Assembly (NCBI RefSeq): GCF_031119335.1
Contig: NZ_JAVHXT010000010.1
Span: forward strand, 62,001 to 126,000
Source of the DNA: Pedobacter sp.
Lineage (GTDB): Bacteria; Bacteroidota; Bacteroidia; Sphingobacteriales; Sphingobacteriaceae
Direction: 5' to 3'
Length of the DNA stretch: 64,000 bases
In this document: piece after piece, positions 48,729-59,877 of the stretch
Layout of the letters: each line of letters begins with the position of its first letter
How positions within the stretch are numbered: the stretch's first letter is position 1
Made by a program: the position numbers and the translations under genes
The notes under the pieces: generated by a model
Databases searched by the model: none
The model's input: the letters and a program-made list of their open reading frames with translations, nothing else
Told to the model about the DNA's origin: nothing

Positions 48729-49670
48729 ATGTTAAGTGTTAGAAATTGTAGACGTTTGGTTTTTATCCTTATTTGGATGTTTTCGCACCAATTTCAAGTA
48801 TTGGCACAGGATAAAAAACAGCATGCTTTATCAGTTAAATCAACTAAAAATTTAAAGGAATTTTTTCAATATACACCAGATAGAATTCCTTTGATATGTG
48901 GACATAGAGGTGGTGCGCAAGAACTTTATCCAGAAAATTCCATCGCTGGCTTAGAATATATTCTTAATAAAATGCCTGCTTTTTTTGAGATAGATCCAAG
49001 GTTGACTAAAGATAGTGTTGCTGTTGTATTGCACGATGCCACTTTGGATAGAACTACAAATGGTAAAGGAAAACTGTCTGATTACACTTGGGAGGAAATA
49101 AAGAAGTTAAGGCTGAAAGACAGTAAGGGTAAATTAACCAATTATGCTATCCATACCTTAGATGAAGTTTTGCAATGGGCCAAGGGGAAAACTATCATCA
49201 TGATAGATAAAAAAGACGTGCCCTTAGGACAGCTTTATGAGATTATCAAAAGAAATAAAGCAGAAAGCTGTGTGCTGATTTCTGCTTACGAACCAGAAGA
49301 AGCCGCTTTTTATTATGCAAAAGATAAAAACTTGATGTTCGAGATTTTTGTGAGCAATGAGGAGAAGTTGAAAGCTTACGAAGATACAGGTGTGCCTTAC
49401 GAAAATATGGTGGCTTATGTTGGCCAGCCCAAAAAGAAAAGCTTTTACGAGCTTTTGCACAGCAAAGGCATGATGATTTTTGTCTATACCGCAAAAGTAA
49501 TGGAAAGGGAAAAAAATAAAGATACCAGGGTAGAATTATATAGGAAAACCATAAGAGACGGCGCCGATATTCTTTTAAGTGATAGAGCTTTGGAGGCCTA
49601 TGGGGCTATCGAGCAATTTATGCCCGAAAAAAGTACGAAAAGTAAGTTTTTTAAAACAAGTAAACCATAA
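48729..49670 (+). CDS. Glycerophosphodiester phosphodiesterase family protein (paralog 2)
   Basis: CGHRGGAQELYPENSIAGLEY; FEIDPRLTKDSVAVVLHDATLDRTTNG. Confidence 0.95.
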   Translation: MLSVRNCRRLVFILIWMFSHQFQVLAQDKKQHALSVKSTKNLKEFFQYTPDRIPLICGHRGGAQELYPENSIAGLEYILNKMPAFFEIDPRLTKDSVAVVLHDATLDRTTNGKGKLSDYTWEEIKKLRLKDSKGKLTNYAIHTLDEVLQWAKGKTIIMIDKKDVPLGQLYEIIKRNKAESCVLISAYEPEEAAFYYAKDKNLMFEIFVSNEEKLKAYEDTGVPYENMVAYVGQPKKKSFYELLHSKGMMIFVYTAKVMEREKNKDTRVELYRKTIRDGADILLSDRALEAYGAIEQFMPEKSTKSKFFKTSKP

Positions 49671-51313
49671 TGAAGAAAATCATTCTTTCAATAGTAGTGC
49701 TAACCATTTTATCAAATCATCTTTGGGCACAAGAGAGAGTTAAGCCAAAGATAGTTGTTGGTTTGGTGGTAGATCAAATGCGTTGGGATTATCTATATAA
49801 ATTTAAAGATAGGTATGGTTCAGATGGATTTAAACGTTTGCAGAGCGAAGGTTTTTCTGTGGAAAATACCTATATCAATCATACACCATCTAAAACAGCC
49901 GTAGGGCATGCCACCATTTTTACTGGTTCTGTGCCCGCTATACATGGTATCACCGGAAATAGTTGGATAGAGCGCTATACGGGAGAAAAAGTATATTGTG
50001 TTGGTGATACTTCGGTACGGGCCTTAGGTATAAATAATGTGAAATCGGGCGATGATGGCGATGGAGGACAAATGTCGCCACGTAATTTGCTGGTTAATAC
50101 GGTGGCAGATGAACTTAAGTTGGCAACCAACTTCCGATCGAAGGTGGTTGGGGTTTCCTTAAAAGATAGAGCTGCCATTTTACCTTCGGGGCATTCGGCA
50201 AATGCTGCTTTTTGGTATGATGATAACTCGGCAAAGTTTATTTCTAGTACTTATTATATGAAAGAACTGCCTTCTTGGGTTAATCAATTCAACCAAAAAA
50301 ATGAGCCCGCAAAACTGATGTCTCAAGATTGGAAAACACTTTATCCTATCAAAACTTATACGCAAAGTTCTGCTGATGATGTAAAATGGGAAGGATTGTT
50401 CAAGGGGCATGCTAAGCCGACCTTTCCTTACCCTTTATCAGAAATCTATAAAGTAGACAAATCTGCAATTAGGGCTACGCCATTTGGAAACGATTTGACA
50501 TTAAGTTTTGCCAAAGCAGCAATTGAAGGCTATCAGTTAGGAGAGGGTGCAGATACAGATTTTCTTACGGTGAATTTGGCTTCTACAGATTATGTAGGGC
50601 ATAAGTTTGGACCTAATGCTATTGAGATTGAAGATGTTTATTTAAGGTTGGATAAGACAATTGCCAGTTTTCTCAAATATCTAGATTCTAAATATGGCAA
50701 AGGTAACTACCTGATTTTTTTAACTGCAGATCATGGTGTGGCACATTCATTAGAATTTCTCGAAGAGAATAAAATGCCAAATGGACAGCTATTAATGTCT
50801 CCACTTAGGAAATCATTAAATGAATATTTGGAGAAGCAATTTAAAGTTAAAGGCTTGATAGAGGGTACTGCTAATTATGGCGTGTATTTTAAGATGGATA
50901 GAGTAGAAGGTTTAGATTTTTCGCTAGTGAAGCAGGCCTCGATTAGGTTTTTGGAGCAACAGGCAGGTGTGCTTTTCGCCATTGATGTTGATCAAATAGG
51001 AAGTTCGCCAGTGCCAGAGCCTTTAAAAACGATGGTTGTTAATGGTAACAATAGAAAGCGGACGGGTTCTATTTTAATAGTTCCCAATGCAGGTTACTTA
51101 GATGCAGCCAAAAGAAGCGGATCAACACATGCCGTTTGGAATCCATACGATACGCATATCCCGCTGTTGTTTATGGGCTGGGGCGTTAAGTCTGGTGCAA
51201 CAAATCGAATATATCACCAAAATGATATTGCCATTACCCTATCCAATTTATTGAAAATTCAAGCGCCTAATGGAAATGTAGGTGTGCCAATTTTAGAGTT
51301 ATTAGCGAAATAA
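49670..51313 (+). CDS. Alkaline phosphatase family protein (PafA-like type I phosphodiesterase fold)
   Basis: VGLVVDQMRWDYLYKF; INHTPSKTAVGHATIFTGSVPAIHGI; LTADHGVAH. Confidence 0.93.
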   Translation: MKKIILSIVVLTILSNHLWAQERVKPKIVVGLVVDQMRWDYLYKFKDRYGSDGFKRLQSEGFSVENTYINHTPSKTAVGHATIFTGSVPAIHGITGNSWIERYTGEKVYCVGDTSVRALGINNVKSGDDGDGGQMSPRNLLVNTVADELKLATNFRSKVVGVSLKDRAAILPSGHSANAAFWYDDNSAKFISSTYYMKELPSWVNQFNQKNEPAKLMSQDWKTLYPIKTYTQSSADDVKWEGLFKGHAKPTFPYPLSEIYKVDKSAIRATPFGNDLTLSFAKAAIEGYQLGEGADTDFLTVNLASTDYVGHKFGPNAIEIEDVYLRLDKTIASFLKYLDSKYGKGNYLIFLTADHGVAHSLEFLEENKMPNGQLLMSPLRKSLNEYLEKQFKVKGLIEGTANYGVYFKMDRVEGLDFSLVKQASIRFLEQQAGVLFAIDVDQIGSSPVPEPLKTMVVNGNNRKRTGSILIVPNAGYLDAAKRSGSTHAVWNPYDTHIPLLFMGWGVKSGATNRIYHQNDIAITLSNLLKIQAPNGNVGVPILELLAK

Positions 51314-51318
51314 TCAAG

Positions 51319-52233
51319 ATGAACGGAAGAAGGAATTTTTTAAAAAGCGCAGCGATATTGACTGTATTACCAACAATTTCAATTGAAGCCTTAGCCAGCA
51401 GAGATGAAATCGGGAAATTTAGGGTAATGACCGCCAACATTAGGGTAGATTTAAAAGAAGATGAAGAAAAGGGAGTGGGGTGGAAAAAGCGCAAGGATTA
51501 TTGTTTTGAGGTGATCAAAAAATACAATCCAGATATTGTGGGACTGCAAGAGGTGTTTTATCAACAGGCTATAGATTTAAGGAACGAATTTAAGGACTAT
51601 TATTTTTTAGGTTACGATGGGCCCGAGATGGATGGAGTTACCGAATATGCAGGTATTGCGAAAAATCCATTGTTAATTAAAAAATCAAGGTTCGAATTGC
51701 TTTCTGTTGGCATATATTGGCTTTCGGAAACGCCACATATTGCGGGAAGCGAATCTTGGGGTACCTATAGGGCTCGTCATGTTAACTATGCTTTGCTAAA
51801 AGATCTAACTACCGGAAAGTTGTTTAGGTTTTCAAATACTCACCTTACCACAGCTAAAAACAGTACCGAAATAGCCAAGACCAAACAGGTGGAAATGATT
51901 GTGGCAGAATCTAATCAATACAAAGCAAATTTTCCTCAGATTTTGACCGGCGATTTTAATTCTGCTCCAACAAGCTCGGCATTAAAAATTATAACTGATG
52001 CCAAATTTGTTGATGAATATATCGCCATTAATGGGGCTGCAAATCCAGGCGCTACCGGGCATGGTTTTTTAGGGGATGAATACAGAACTGCAAATGGTAA
52101 GATTGGTAATAGAATTGATTATATCCTTACCAAAGGAAATATAAAGGCGCAAAGTTGTGTTCTGGTTAAGGATGCCAAAAATGGGTTCTACCCCAGCGAT
52201 CATTATTTTATGTATTCGGATATTGAATTGTAG
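51319..52233 (+). CDS. Endonuclease/exonuclease/phosphatase family protein
   Basis: VMTANIRVD; IVGLQEVF; ILTGDFNSAP; RIDYILTKG; PSDHYFMYSDIEL. Confidence 0.93.
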   Translation: MNGRRNFLKSAAILTVLPTISIEALASRDEIGKFRVMTANIRVDLKEDEEKGVGWKKRKDYCFEVIKKYNPDIVGLQEVFYQQAIDLRNEFKDYYFLGYDGPEMDGVTEYAGIAKNPLLIKKSRFELLSVGIYWLSETPHIAGSESWGTYRARHVNYALLKDLTTGKLFRFSNTHLTTAKNSTEIAKTKQVEMIVAESNQYKANFPQILTGDFNSAPTSSALKIITDAKFVDEYIAINGAANPGATGHGFLGDEYRTANGKIGNRIDYILTKGNIKAQSCVLVKDAKNGFYPSDHYFMYSDIEL

Positions 52234-52250
52234 ATTGCTTTGGGGATTAA

Positions 52251-52284
52251 AAAAGCCAGTTTCAATTTTTGAAAACTGGCTTTT
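52251..52284. terminator. Bidirectional terminator between convergent genes
   Basis: AAAAGCCAGTTTtcaatttttgAAACTGGCTTTT, 12-bp perfect stem. Confidence 0.88.
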
Positions 52285-52289
52285 GTCTT

Positions 52290-54302
52290 TTACTTCATCG
52301 ACACCACTAAATCTTTTGGTCGGTTCATGGTTTCGCTGTAAACATTACCAAACCTATCTGTAACCCTAATCTCGATAGGTGTGGTTGCTCCGTTTGCTTT
52401 TGCTTTAAAGAAATGTGCCGAGTTGGCTGTTACGAAATCTGCCGTTGGTGTTTGTCCCACATTCAATCTTAAGGCTTCGTAAGAAATGATGTGCAGAGGG
52501 TCTAATGTGCTAACCCGAGTTACTGCAAGTGGTGTTCCATTTTCTAAAATCTCCACTTTCCATTGTTTGTCAAAGCCCCAAACGTTTACCAAAATCTCGT
52601 TGTTATTGTTAGCGTTTGCATAAGGGCCTTTGTAAGGGTTCAGCAGGGCATCGGTACTGCTAGGAGCATATTTTGCTGCGGTAATATGTACTTTGTTCAG
52701 GTCGTAAGCTCTAAACTGATAGTTTTCTTCAAATCCAATAGATTTATATTTCCAGTCGTAGTTTTTGTTATTGAATTTCCAGATCGCATATCCGCCAGGG
52801 GCGCCGTCTTTGCAGGTGTGGTTGTTGGCGTAGCCGCTTCTACCGGTCCACCACCAAGTTGCGCAAATAGCACCCGAATTGTGTTCCATAATATTAGCGT
52901 TGTTTTCGTAAGCGTAGCAAACGTGCGTATGTCCGGTAATTACATTCACATCTGTAAAGCCGGCTAGTGTACTGATGAACTCTGTAGAATTGTTTAGGCG
53001 TAAAGTAGCTGTTTCATTCTGTCCGCTTAAGGTCGGTGCATTGTTCAGCTGAATATGCATTCCAATGACAATAGGCGTAGATTTATCGGTAATCATTGCC
53101 AAATCTTTCTTAAGCCAAGCAATTTGATCTGCTACAATTACACCGTTGTAATTTTTAGTTCCGGCAACTCCTTGTGCGCCATTGGTATTAATATATTGCA
53201 CATTGTCTAGCACTATATAGTGAACTTTTCCAACATTAAATGAGTAGTATGTTGGTCCTAAACTTGCTCTGTAGGCGGTTTCGGCCTGCCAATCGGCATT
53301 AATGTATGGGTCGTTGTCGTGGTTGCCCATCGTATGAAAAACCGGGATATTGATACTTTTCATTAAAGCTAAGTACTGGCTAAAACTGTAGTTGTTGTCA
53401 TACCAATAGGTTTCCCAGGTCATGTCGCCAAGGGTTAGTCCATAAACTTTATAGCCTTCATTTTTATATTTGGTGATTGTTTTTGCTGCGTCGGTTAAAA
53501 AACCATTTTGAAATTGAGTAACATCGTTGTTTCTATTAGCAAGGTGCATATCGCCTAGAGCCAACATTACATGCTTGTCGTTGTTTACGGCTTTAAGCTC
53601 AAAATCTATATTTTCTACCGTGTTTGCATTTGTTGTAAAGCCTTTGTAAAAAGCTGGAAGTATACCATTACTGTTTTCTACTTCGTAACCTCCAGGTATC
53701 GATACAAAAACGAAATCTTTGTTTTTTGCAGATTTTAAATAGTAAATGCCGTTTTGATCTGTTTTGGTTACTTCCACGCCGTCAGACACAATTACATTTG
53801 CCAAGCCAACTCCACCTGCAAAAACACTTCCTTTCACCGTCATTCCGGCAACATCAGCTATATTTTGAAAAGCAATTTCTATAGTGCTTGATCCTAAAGT
53901 TGCGCTTTCGTTGCCTCGTGTAATGCTAATGCGGAAACTGGCGGCTAAAAAACCAGTTGGTACCGTAAAGGTGCAGCTATTAGTAGTAACCGATTTGATT
54001 TCTACAGTAAAGCTTTTGGTAGCATCTGTCTGCGAAACAAAAATAAGCTTGTCGCCAACAGCAAAACCTTCTCCTTGAAAGGTATGGTCTTTTCCTATCG
54101 CGAAATTTAGCTTGTTTGGTATATTGACATTTGTAATCGCCAGTTTGTTTCCTCCTGTTGGTGGTGGGGTTGGTGTAGGGGCAGCTGGTTCCGATTTTTT
54201 ACATCCAAAAACGGTGAGGCTTAAGCCAGCTACAGTAGTTGTAACAATAAAGTCTCGCCTCGTAATAGTTTTTCTACTGCGCTTTTCTTTCCTTTTGTTC
54301 AT
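52290..54302 (-). CDS. Calcineurin-like phosphoesterase with N-terminal IPT-like domain and C-terminal domain
   Basis: MLALGDMHLANRN; YGLTLGDMTWE; HTMGNHDNDPY; VITGHTHVCY; lipoprotein signal LTVFGCKK. Confidence 0.92.
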   Translation of the reverse strand: MNKRKEKRSRKTITRRDFIVTTTVAGLSLTVFGCKKSEPAAPTPTPPPTGGNKLAITNVNIPNKLNFAIGKDHTFQGEGFAVGDKLIFVSQTDATKSFTVEIKSVTTNSCTFTVPTGFLAASFRISITRGNESATLGSSTIEIAFQNIADVAGMTVKGSVFAGGVGLANVIVSDGVEVTKTDQNGIYYLKSAKNKDFVFVSIPGGYEVENSNGILPAFYKGFTTNANTVENIDFELKAVNNDKHVMLALGDMHLANRNNDVTQFQNGFLTDAAKTITKYKNEGYKVYGLTLGDMTWETYWYDNNYSFSQYLALMKSINIPVFHTMGNHDNDPYINADWQAETAYRASLGPTYYSFNVGKVHYIVLDNVQYINTNGAQGVAGTKNYNGVIVADQIAWLKKDLAMITDKSTPIVIGMHIQLNNAPTLSGQNETATLRLNNSTEFISTLAGFTDVNVITGHTHVCYAYENNANIMEHNSGAICATWWWTGRSGYANNHTCKDGAPGGYAIWKFNNKNYDWKYKSIGFEENYQFRAYDLNKVHITAAKYAPSSTDALLNPYKGPYANANNNNEILVNVWGFDKQWKVEILENGTPLAVTRVSTLDPLHIISYEALRLNVGQTPTADFVTANSAHFFKAKANGATTPIEIRVTDRFGNVYSETMNRPKDLVVSMK

Positions 54303-54735
54303 TTTGGTCTTTTGGTTTTGGTTTAAGATTAAGAGTGTTTAAGCTAAAGTAATAAATAAAAAGTCTTTTCTGTTGAAAAAACTTCTTTTTGTTTCGTTTT
54401 AACGTTAATTTAATTTTGATTTGTTTTAATAGTTTGTTATTTAATGATATCGAAACAATGATTTGATATTGTTTTAATAAACTTGTGCACTGCTGTTTCG
54501 AACATCGTGTCTGCACTCGAATTGTTTTTGGTTAGGAAAGAGCAGTAAATTGAATATCTACACACAACTTAAATTTGTTCGAAATACATTCTTGTCTTAC
54601 AATTGCTTTTGTTTTAATATTTTTTGTTTTCTAAAAACTTATTTTAAAATTAAATTTTATTAAATTATCTTTTATTTTGTTAAATTTTTTCTTTTATTTG
54701 AATTAGAAATACAAATCAAACCAAATGAACCGATC

Positions 54736-55986
54736 ATGAGCAATTCATCTAATGGTCTTTTTGAGAAGTTGGGAATACCTCGTCATCTCGCTTGGGGATA
54801 CCTAGGTGTCTTGATATTTATGATGGGCGATGGTGTAGAGCAAGGTTGGCTAAGTCCTTACTTATTGGAAAATGGTATGTCCGTAGAGCAGTCTGCGGCA
54901 TTGTTTACGGCTTATGGTATTACCATTGCCATTTCATCTTGGTTTTCGGGAGTGCTAACAGAGAGTTACGGGCCGCGAAAAACTATGTTACTAGGGGTTT
55001 TGCTATATATTATAGGTACGATAGGTTTTGTTGGTTTCGCTTTGCCCCAGCTAAATCTTTGGTCAATGATTTTTACCTATGCAATAAGGGGATTTGGATA
55101 TCCGCTTTTTGCCTATTCATTTTTGGTTTGGATAACTTATCGTAGCCCGAAAGAACGATTAGGTGCGGCAGTGGGTTGGTTCTGGTTTGTTTTTACTGGC
55201 GGATTAAATGTATTTGGGGCCTATTATGCTTCTTGGGCTATTGGTAGTTTAGGTTATTTCAACACGTTGTGGAGTTCGATATTTTGGGTGCTAGTGGGTA
55301 CATTGCTGGCCTTGGTGCTAAATAAAGATAAACTGGGCATTGCAAACAATGCCAATAAAAAAGAAGAACTGATTAAAGGTTTGGCTATAATGAAAGAAGA
55401 ACCTAAAGTAGTGCTGGGCGGAATTGTGAGGATAATCAATACGACTGCACAATTTGCATTCCCAGTATTTTTGCCTACTTACATGGCTGCACACGGCTTA
55501 TCTACAGTAGAGTGGTTACAAATTTGGGGCACAATTTTCATCGCAAACATTGCCTTTAACCTAATTTTTGGCTTTGTTGGAGATGGTTTGGGCTGGCGAA
55601 CTACCATTAAGTGGTTTGGCGGGGTAGGATGCGCTTTAACAACATTGCTATTCTACTACTCGCCCCAAATATTTGAAGGTAGTTATTGGATGGTAATGAT
55701 TTGCGGTGTGCTATGGGGAGCTTTGTTGGCGGGTTATGTGCCGCTATCGGCCTTAGTGCCATCGTTAGTAAATAAAGATAAGGGAGCCGCCATGGCAGTT
55801 TTAAATCTAGGTGCAGGCTTATCGGTTTTTGTTGGTCCGGCTTTGGTAGGTTTGTTCGTTGGGCAGATAAAGCCAGAAGGAATGGCTTGGCTGCTTGCTG
55901 TATTGTATCTTTTAAGTGCTGTTTTAACACATTTTATAAAATTACCTGTACAAAAAAATATAAAAGAACATTTAATAGTAGAATAG
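54736..55986 (+). CDS. MFS transporter, RbtT/DalT/CsbX (polyol permease)-like
   Basis: GIPRHLAWGYLGVLIFMMGDGVEQGWLSPYLLENGMS; 12-TM pattern. Confidence 0.85.
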   Translation: MSNSSNGLFEKLGIPRHLAWGYLGVLIFMMGDGVEQGWLSPYLLENGMSVEQSAALFTAYGITIAISSWFSGVLTESYGPRKTMLLGVLLYIIGTIGFVGFALPQLNLWSMIFTYAIRGFGYPLFAYSFLVWITYRSPKERLGAAVGWFWFVFTGGLNVFGAYYASWAIGSLGYFNTLWSSIFWVLVGTLLALVLNKDKLGIANNANKKEELIKGLAIMKEEPKVVLGGIVRIINTTAQFAFPVFLPTYMAAHGLSTVEWLQIWGTIFIANIAFNLIFGFVGDGLGWRTTIKWFGGVGCALTTLLFYYSPQIFEGSYWMVMICGVLWGALLAGYVPLSALVPSLVNKDKGAAMAVLNLGAGLSVFVGPALVGLFVGQIKPEGMAWLLAVLYLLSAVLTHFIKLPVQKNIKEHLIVE

Positions 55987-56000
55987 ATTGATATAAATAT

Positions 56001-56972
56001 ATGAGAGTATTAATTACTGCACCTTACAATGAAAGTGGTAGAAAATTTATAGCAGATAACATTGGAGAGGTAATTTACGAACCATGGAAAAAGAACAGTA
56101 GAGCCTACAACGAGCAAGAGCTAATTACCCTATTGGCTAGTTCGCAGGCAGATGCTTTGATTACCGAACACGACCACGTTACAGAAAATGTGATTGCTGT
56201 AAATAATCATTTGCGATTTATTGGCGTATGTAGGGGCACGCCTTCAAATGTATCAGTAGCTACTGCAGAAAAGTTTAGCATTCCAGTATTTCATACGCCG
56301 GCACGTAATGCCCAGGCTGTGGCAGAGCTGTGGATAGCCAACCTGATCTGTTTTATGCGTAAGGTAATCCCTAGTGTAGATTGGTTAAAGAGCAAAAATT
56401 GGGGAGAGGGAGCGCATACTTCATATCTACAGTTTAAAGGCAATGAATTGGCCAATAAAACTGTTGGCATGGTAGGTTTTGGTGCGGTTGGAGTACGTAT
56501 TGCAGAAATGTTGAAACCATTTCCTTGTCCCATTAAATTCTATGATCCTTTTGTCGAAAATCATAATGCAGATTATCAAAAAGTAAGTTTGGAAGCTATT
56601 TTTAACGATTGTGATATCGTATCGGTCCATTTACCTGTTAATACAAACACCATTGGGATGATAAATGCCAATTTGTTAAACTCGATGCGTAGCGATGCCA
56701 TATTTGTAAATACTGCAAGGGCAAGTGTAGTAGATAGAAACGCTTTGATTGACGTAGTGTTGAACCAAAAAATTAAAGGAGCTATCTTAGATGTGTTTGA
56801 CCATGAACCACCAGATGAATTGGATTATCAGTTGATTAATGCACCAAATGTGTTGGCTACCCCACATACAGCTGGCGCTACCTTCGAAGTGGAAGACCAT
56901 CATGTAGAGATATTAAATAAACAACTGCTAACTTGGAAACAAGAAATGCAACCATTAAAATCTGAGGTATGA
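56001..56972 (+). CDS. D-isomer-specific 2-hydroxyacid dehydrogenase family protein
   Basis: VGMVGFGAVGVRIAEMLKPF; FVNTARASVVDRNAL; LATPHTAGAT. Confidence 0.93.
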   Translation: MRVLITAPYNESGRKFIADNIGEVIYEPWKKNSRAYNEQELITLLASSQADALITEHDHVTENVIAVNNHLRFIGVCRGTPSNVSVATAEKFSIPVFHTPARNAQAVAELWIANLICFMRKVIPSVDWLKSKNWGEGAHTSYLQFKGNELANKTVGMVGFGAVGVRIAEMLKPFPCPIKFYDPFVENHNADYQKVSLEAIFNDCDIVSVHLPVNTNTIGMINANLLNSMRSDAIFVNTARASVVDRNALIDVVLNQKIKGAILDVFDHEPPDELDYQLINAPNVLATPHTAGATFEVEDHHVEILNKQLLTWKQEMQPLKSEV

Positions 56973-58408
56973 AAGAAGCCTATTTAGTAGTGGATATTGG
57001 TACTGGCAATGCCCGTGTGGCGGTAATAGCTATTAACGGCGAAGTGCTTGGTATCCAAACACAAGATATCCAATATCATAAGGACAGTCTTTATCCCGAT
57101 GCACTCTATTTCGATCCTGCTTTTCTATGGCAACAAATCAAGTCCATGAGTGCAGAAATTTTTTCTAATGTAGAATGTAAAATCATTGCGGTAACGGCTA
57201 CGAGCCAAAGAGAAGGTATTGTTTTGGTAGATAAACATGGTATAGGATTAATAGGCTTGCCAAACATAGATCATCGAGGTAGAGAATGGGAAGGTATCAT
57301 GACAGATAAGGATAAGATTTATCAATTGACTGGCAGATATCCTACTTCCTTGTTTTCGGCCTTAAAAATTGTAGGTGTTCAACAACGAAAATCAGAAATT
57401 GCTAAAGAAGCCTCTTTGGTGCTTAGCATTAGCGATTGGGTAGAGTACGCATTTAGTGGAGTTCCTCATTTCGAACATTCGCATGCTTCAGAAACCTTAC
57501 TTTACGAAGTGCAAAAGCAAGAATGGTCAACTTATTTATCCCAAGTTTTTGGGATTGATTTGGCTGTTCTTCCTCCTTTAGTGATGTCAGGAACTATTTT
57601 AGGCGCAATACAAGAAAATGTAGCTAGTGAGTTTGGTATCAACAGCAGTGCAGTTGTAGTTGTAGGCGGGGCCGATACGCAATTGGCTGCTAAAAGTACG
57701 CAGCCTCTACCAAATGATGTCATTATTGTTTCAGGTACTACAACGCCCATCATTAAAATAAGTGAGAACTACGAAACAGACCATCAGCAACGTACTTGGA
57801 CAGGAAGGCACACCGAACCCAATATGTTTATGGTAGAAACCAATGCGGGGGTTACAGGGTTGAATTATCAACGCTTAAAAGAGGTTTTCTATCCGAACGA
57901 GAGCTACGAACTGATGGAGGAGGAACTGAGCCAAGTAGATGGTTCGCAATGTGTAGCTTCTTTGGGTTCGCTGGTAGCTTCCGAAAAATCTCCCATATTA
58001 AAAGGTGGTTTTATCTTCGATGCCCCTGTTTCACATACTTTAAAACGTGCCGATTTTGTTTTTGCCACTTTGTGGGATATCGCTTGCAGTATCAAAGAGA
58101 ATTACGACTGCCTAAATGAAGTGGCAAAGCATGAAAAGGATTATGTATTGGCCTGTGGTGGGGGTGTTCAAAGTAAAAAGTTGCGACAGCTGATAGCCAA
58201 CTTGATAGGTAAAAAAGTGCTGATTTGTGATACCTACAGACAATCTTCTGCTATTGGGGGAGCACTAATTTGTAATAAAGCATTGGGTAAAACGCCAATA
58301 GCAAGGGTAATTATTGATGAAACTCATCCCGTGTTTACGGAAAAGGATAAAGAGAACTACGAAGCTTGGAAGAAAGCAAGAAAAGCATTTAAGGAGATAC
58401 TGATTTAA
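56969..58408 (+). CDS. FGGY-family carbohydrate kinase 1
   Basis: YLVVDIGTGNARVAVI; VSGTTTPIIKI; ACGGGVQSKKLRQLIANLIGKKV. Confidence 0.92.
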   Translation: MKEAYLVVDIGTGNARVAVIAINGEVLGIQTQDIQYHKDSLYPDALYFDPAFLWQQIKSMSAEIFSNVECKIIAVTATSQREGIVLVDKHGIGLIGLPNIDHRGREWEGIMTDKDKIYQLTGRYPTSLFSALKIVGVQQRKSEIAKEASLVLSISDWVEYAFSGVPHFEHSHASETLLYEVQKQEWSTYLSQVFGIDLAVLPPLVMSGTILGAIQENVASEFGINSSAVVVVGGADTQLAAKSTQPLPNDVIIVSGTTTPIIKISENYETDHQQRTWTGRHTEPNMFMVETNAGVTGLNYQRLKEVFYPNESYELMEEELSQVDGSQCVASLGSLVASEKSPILKGGFIFDAPVSHTLKRADFVFATLWDIACSIKENYDCLNEVAKHEKDYVLACGGGVQSKKLRQLIANLIGKKVLICDTYRQSSAIGGALICNKALGKTPIARVIIDETHPVFTEKDKENYEAWKKARKAFKEILI

Positions 58409-59877
58409 TGGGCAAAGAGGCATATTTTGTAGGTATTGATGTAGGGACACAAGGCGTAAGGGTAGTGTTGCTCAATTTAGAAGGGGCTTTGCTTTTTGAT
58501 GATGGATGGGTGTTTCAGCTTAACGAGCAATCGAGACAAGAGCAATCTCCTGAAGAATGGTGGAATTGCTGTAGTGAACTTTTACAACGAATGGTGGTAA
58601 CTGTGAGGGGAAAGATAGATTTGGAAAATATCAAAGCAATTGGGGTAACTTCTACTTCTGGAACGGTTATCCCGCTAGATGCGGAAAACAAACCATTGCA
58701 CAATGCTTTGATGTACAGTGATAAACGTTCTGAAGAAGTAAGCAAGATATGTACTTTAGCAGCAAGTAGGTATTATAACGATAGCTTTAATACCTTCAAT
58801 TCATCTAGCGGACTGGCCAAAATGTTATGGTTTATTCAAAGCTATCCAGATAAGGCAAAAAAAATAGCTAAATGGATACACGCTGCTGATTACATTACTG
58901 GAAAATTGAGTGGAAACTGGGGAATTACCGATTATACAAATGCATTTAAATCGGGCTATGATGTAAACGAATTAAAATGGCCGAGTTATATTTCTACCGA
59001 GATTGGTATTAATGAAGCTTGGCTGCCGAAAGTAGAGCCCTTGGGAACCGTAATCGGTAATTTAGATCACCTACAGGCAGATCTGCTTGGCTTAAATATA
59101 GATACTTTGGTTACTGTTGGCATTACTGATGGCTGTGCTTCGCAAATTGCAGCAGGCGCTATTAAACCCGGCGATTGGAATACCACTATAGGTACAACTT
59201 TGGTAATTAAAGGTGTTACGCAAAAACAAATTGTTGATGTTAAGGGGAGAATTTACAGTCATAGACACGCCGTAGATGGTTTGTGGATGCCGGGTGGAGC
59301 AAGTAATACCGGCGCAGATTGGGTAAGTGCGCAATTTGCCAACGAAGATTTGGCGCAATTAAATAAAAGTGCCGAACAGTTAATTCCGACTGGAAAGATA
59401 GTTTATCCCTTAATGCAACAAGGGGAGCGTTTCCCTATGTTGTCGCCACAAGCTGTTGGTTTTGGTATGGATAATTTAAATAAGGAAGAAAAGTTTGCCG
59501 CTGCTATGGAGGGGGTTGCCTATTTAGAACGTTACGCTTATGAACTTTTGGAAGAACTATCGGATGAAAAGGTAGGAATAGTTTATACCGCAGGTGGCGC
59601 AAGTAATAGTGATGTGTGGCTGAAGATAAGGAGTTCGGTTTTGAACAAAAAGATAGTAAAAATGAAATATGTTTCTGGTGGTGTAGGTGCTGCAATATTG
59701 GCAGCTTCAAAGACACATTTTGATAGTATTATTGATGCTGTTGCACAACTTACCACTATAGAAAAAGAGGTAAAGCCTGATCTAGAACTTTCAAAAAAAT
59801 ACCAAGAAGGTTACCACCAGTTTTTACAGCAATTGCTAGATAGAAAATTTATTACAGAAGAGGAGGTTTATGCTTAG
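58408..59877 (+). CDS. FGGY-family carbohydrate kinase 2
   Basis: YFVGIDVGTQGVRVVL; GAIKPGDWNTTIGTTLVIKGV; TAGGASNSDVWLKIRSSVLNKKI. Confidence 0.93.
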   Translation: MGKEAYFVGIDVGTQGVRVVLLNLEGALLFDDGWVFQLNEQSRQEQSPEEWWNCCSELLQRMVVTVRGKIDLENIKAIGVTSTSGTVIPLDAENKPLHNALMYSDKRSEEVSKICTLAASRYYNDSFNTFNSSSGLAKMLWFIQSYPDKAKKIAKWIHAADYITGKLSGNWGITDYTNAFKSGYDVNELKWPSYISTEIGINEAWLPKVEPLGTVIGNLDHLQADLLGLNIDTLVTVGITDGCASQIAAGAIKPGDWNTTIGTTLVIKGVTQKQIVDVKGRIYSHRHAVDGLWMPGGASNTGADWVSAQFANEDLAQLNKSAEQLIPTGKIVYPLMQQGERFPMLSPQAVGFGMDNLNKEEKFAAAMEGVAYLERYAYELLEELSDEKVGIVYTAGGASNSDVWLKIRSSVLNKKIVKMKYVSGGVGAAILAASKTHFDSIIDAVAQLTTIEKEVKPDLELSKKYQEGYHQFLQQLLDRKFITEEEVYA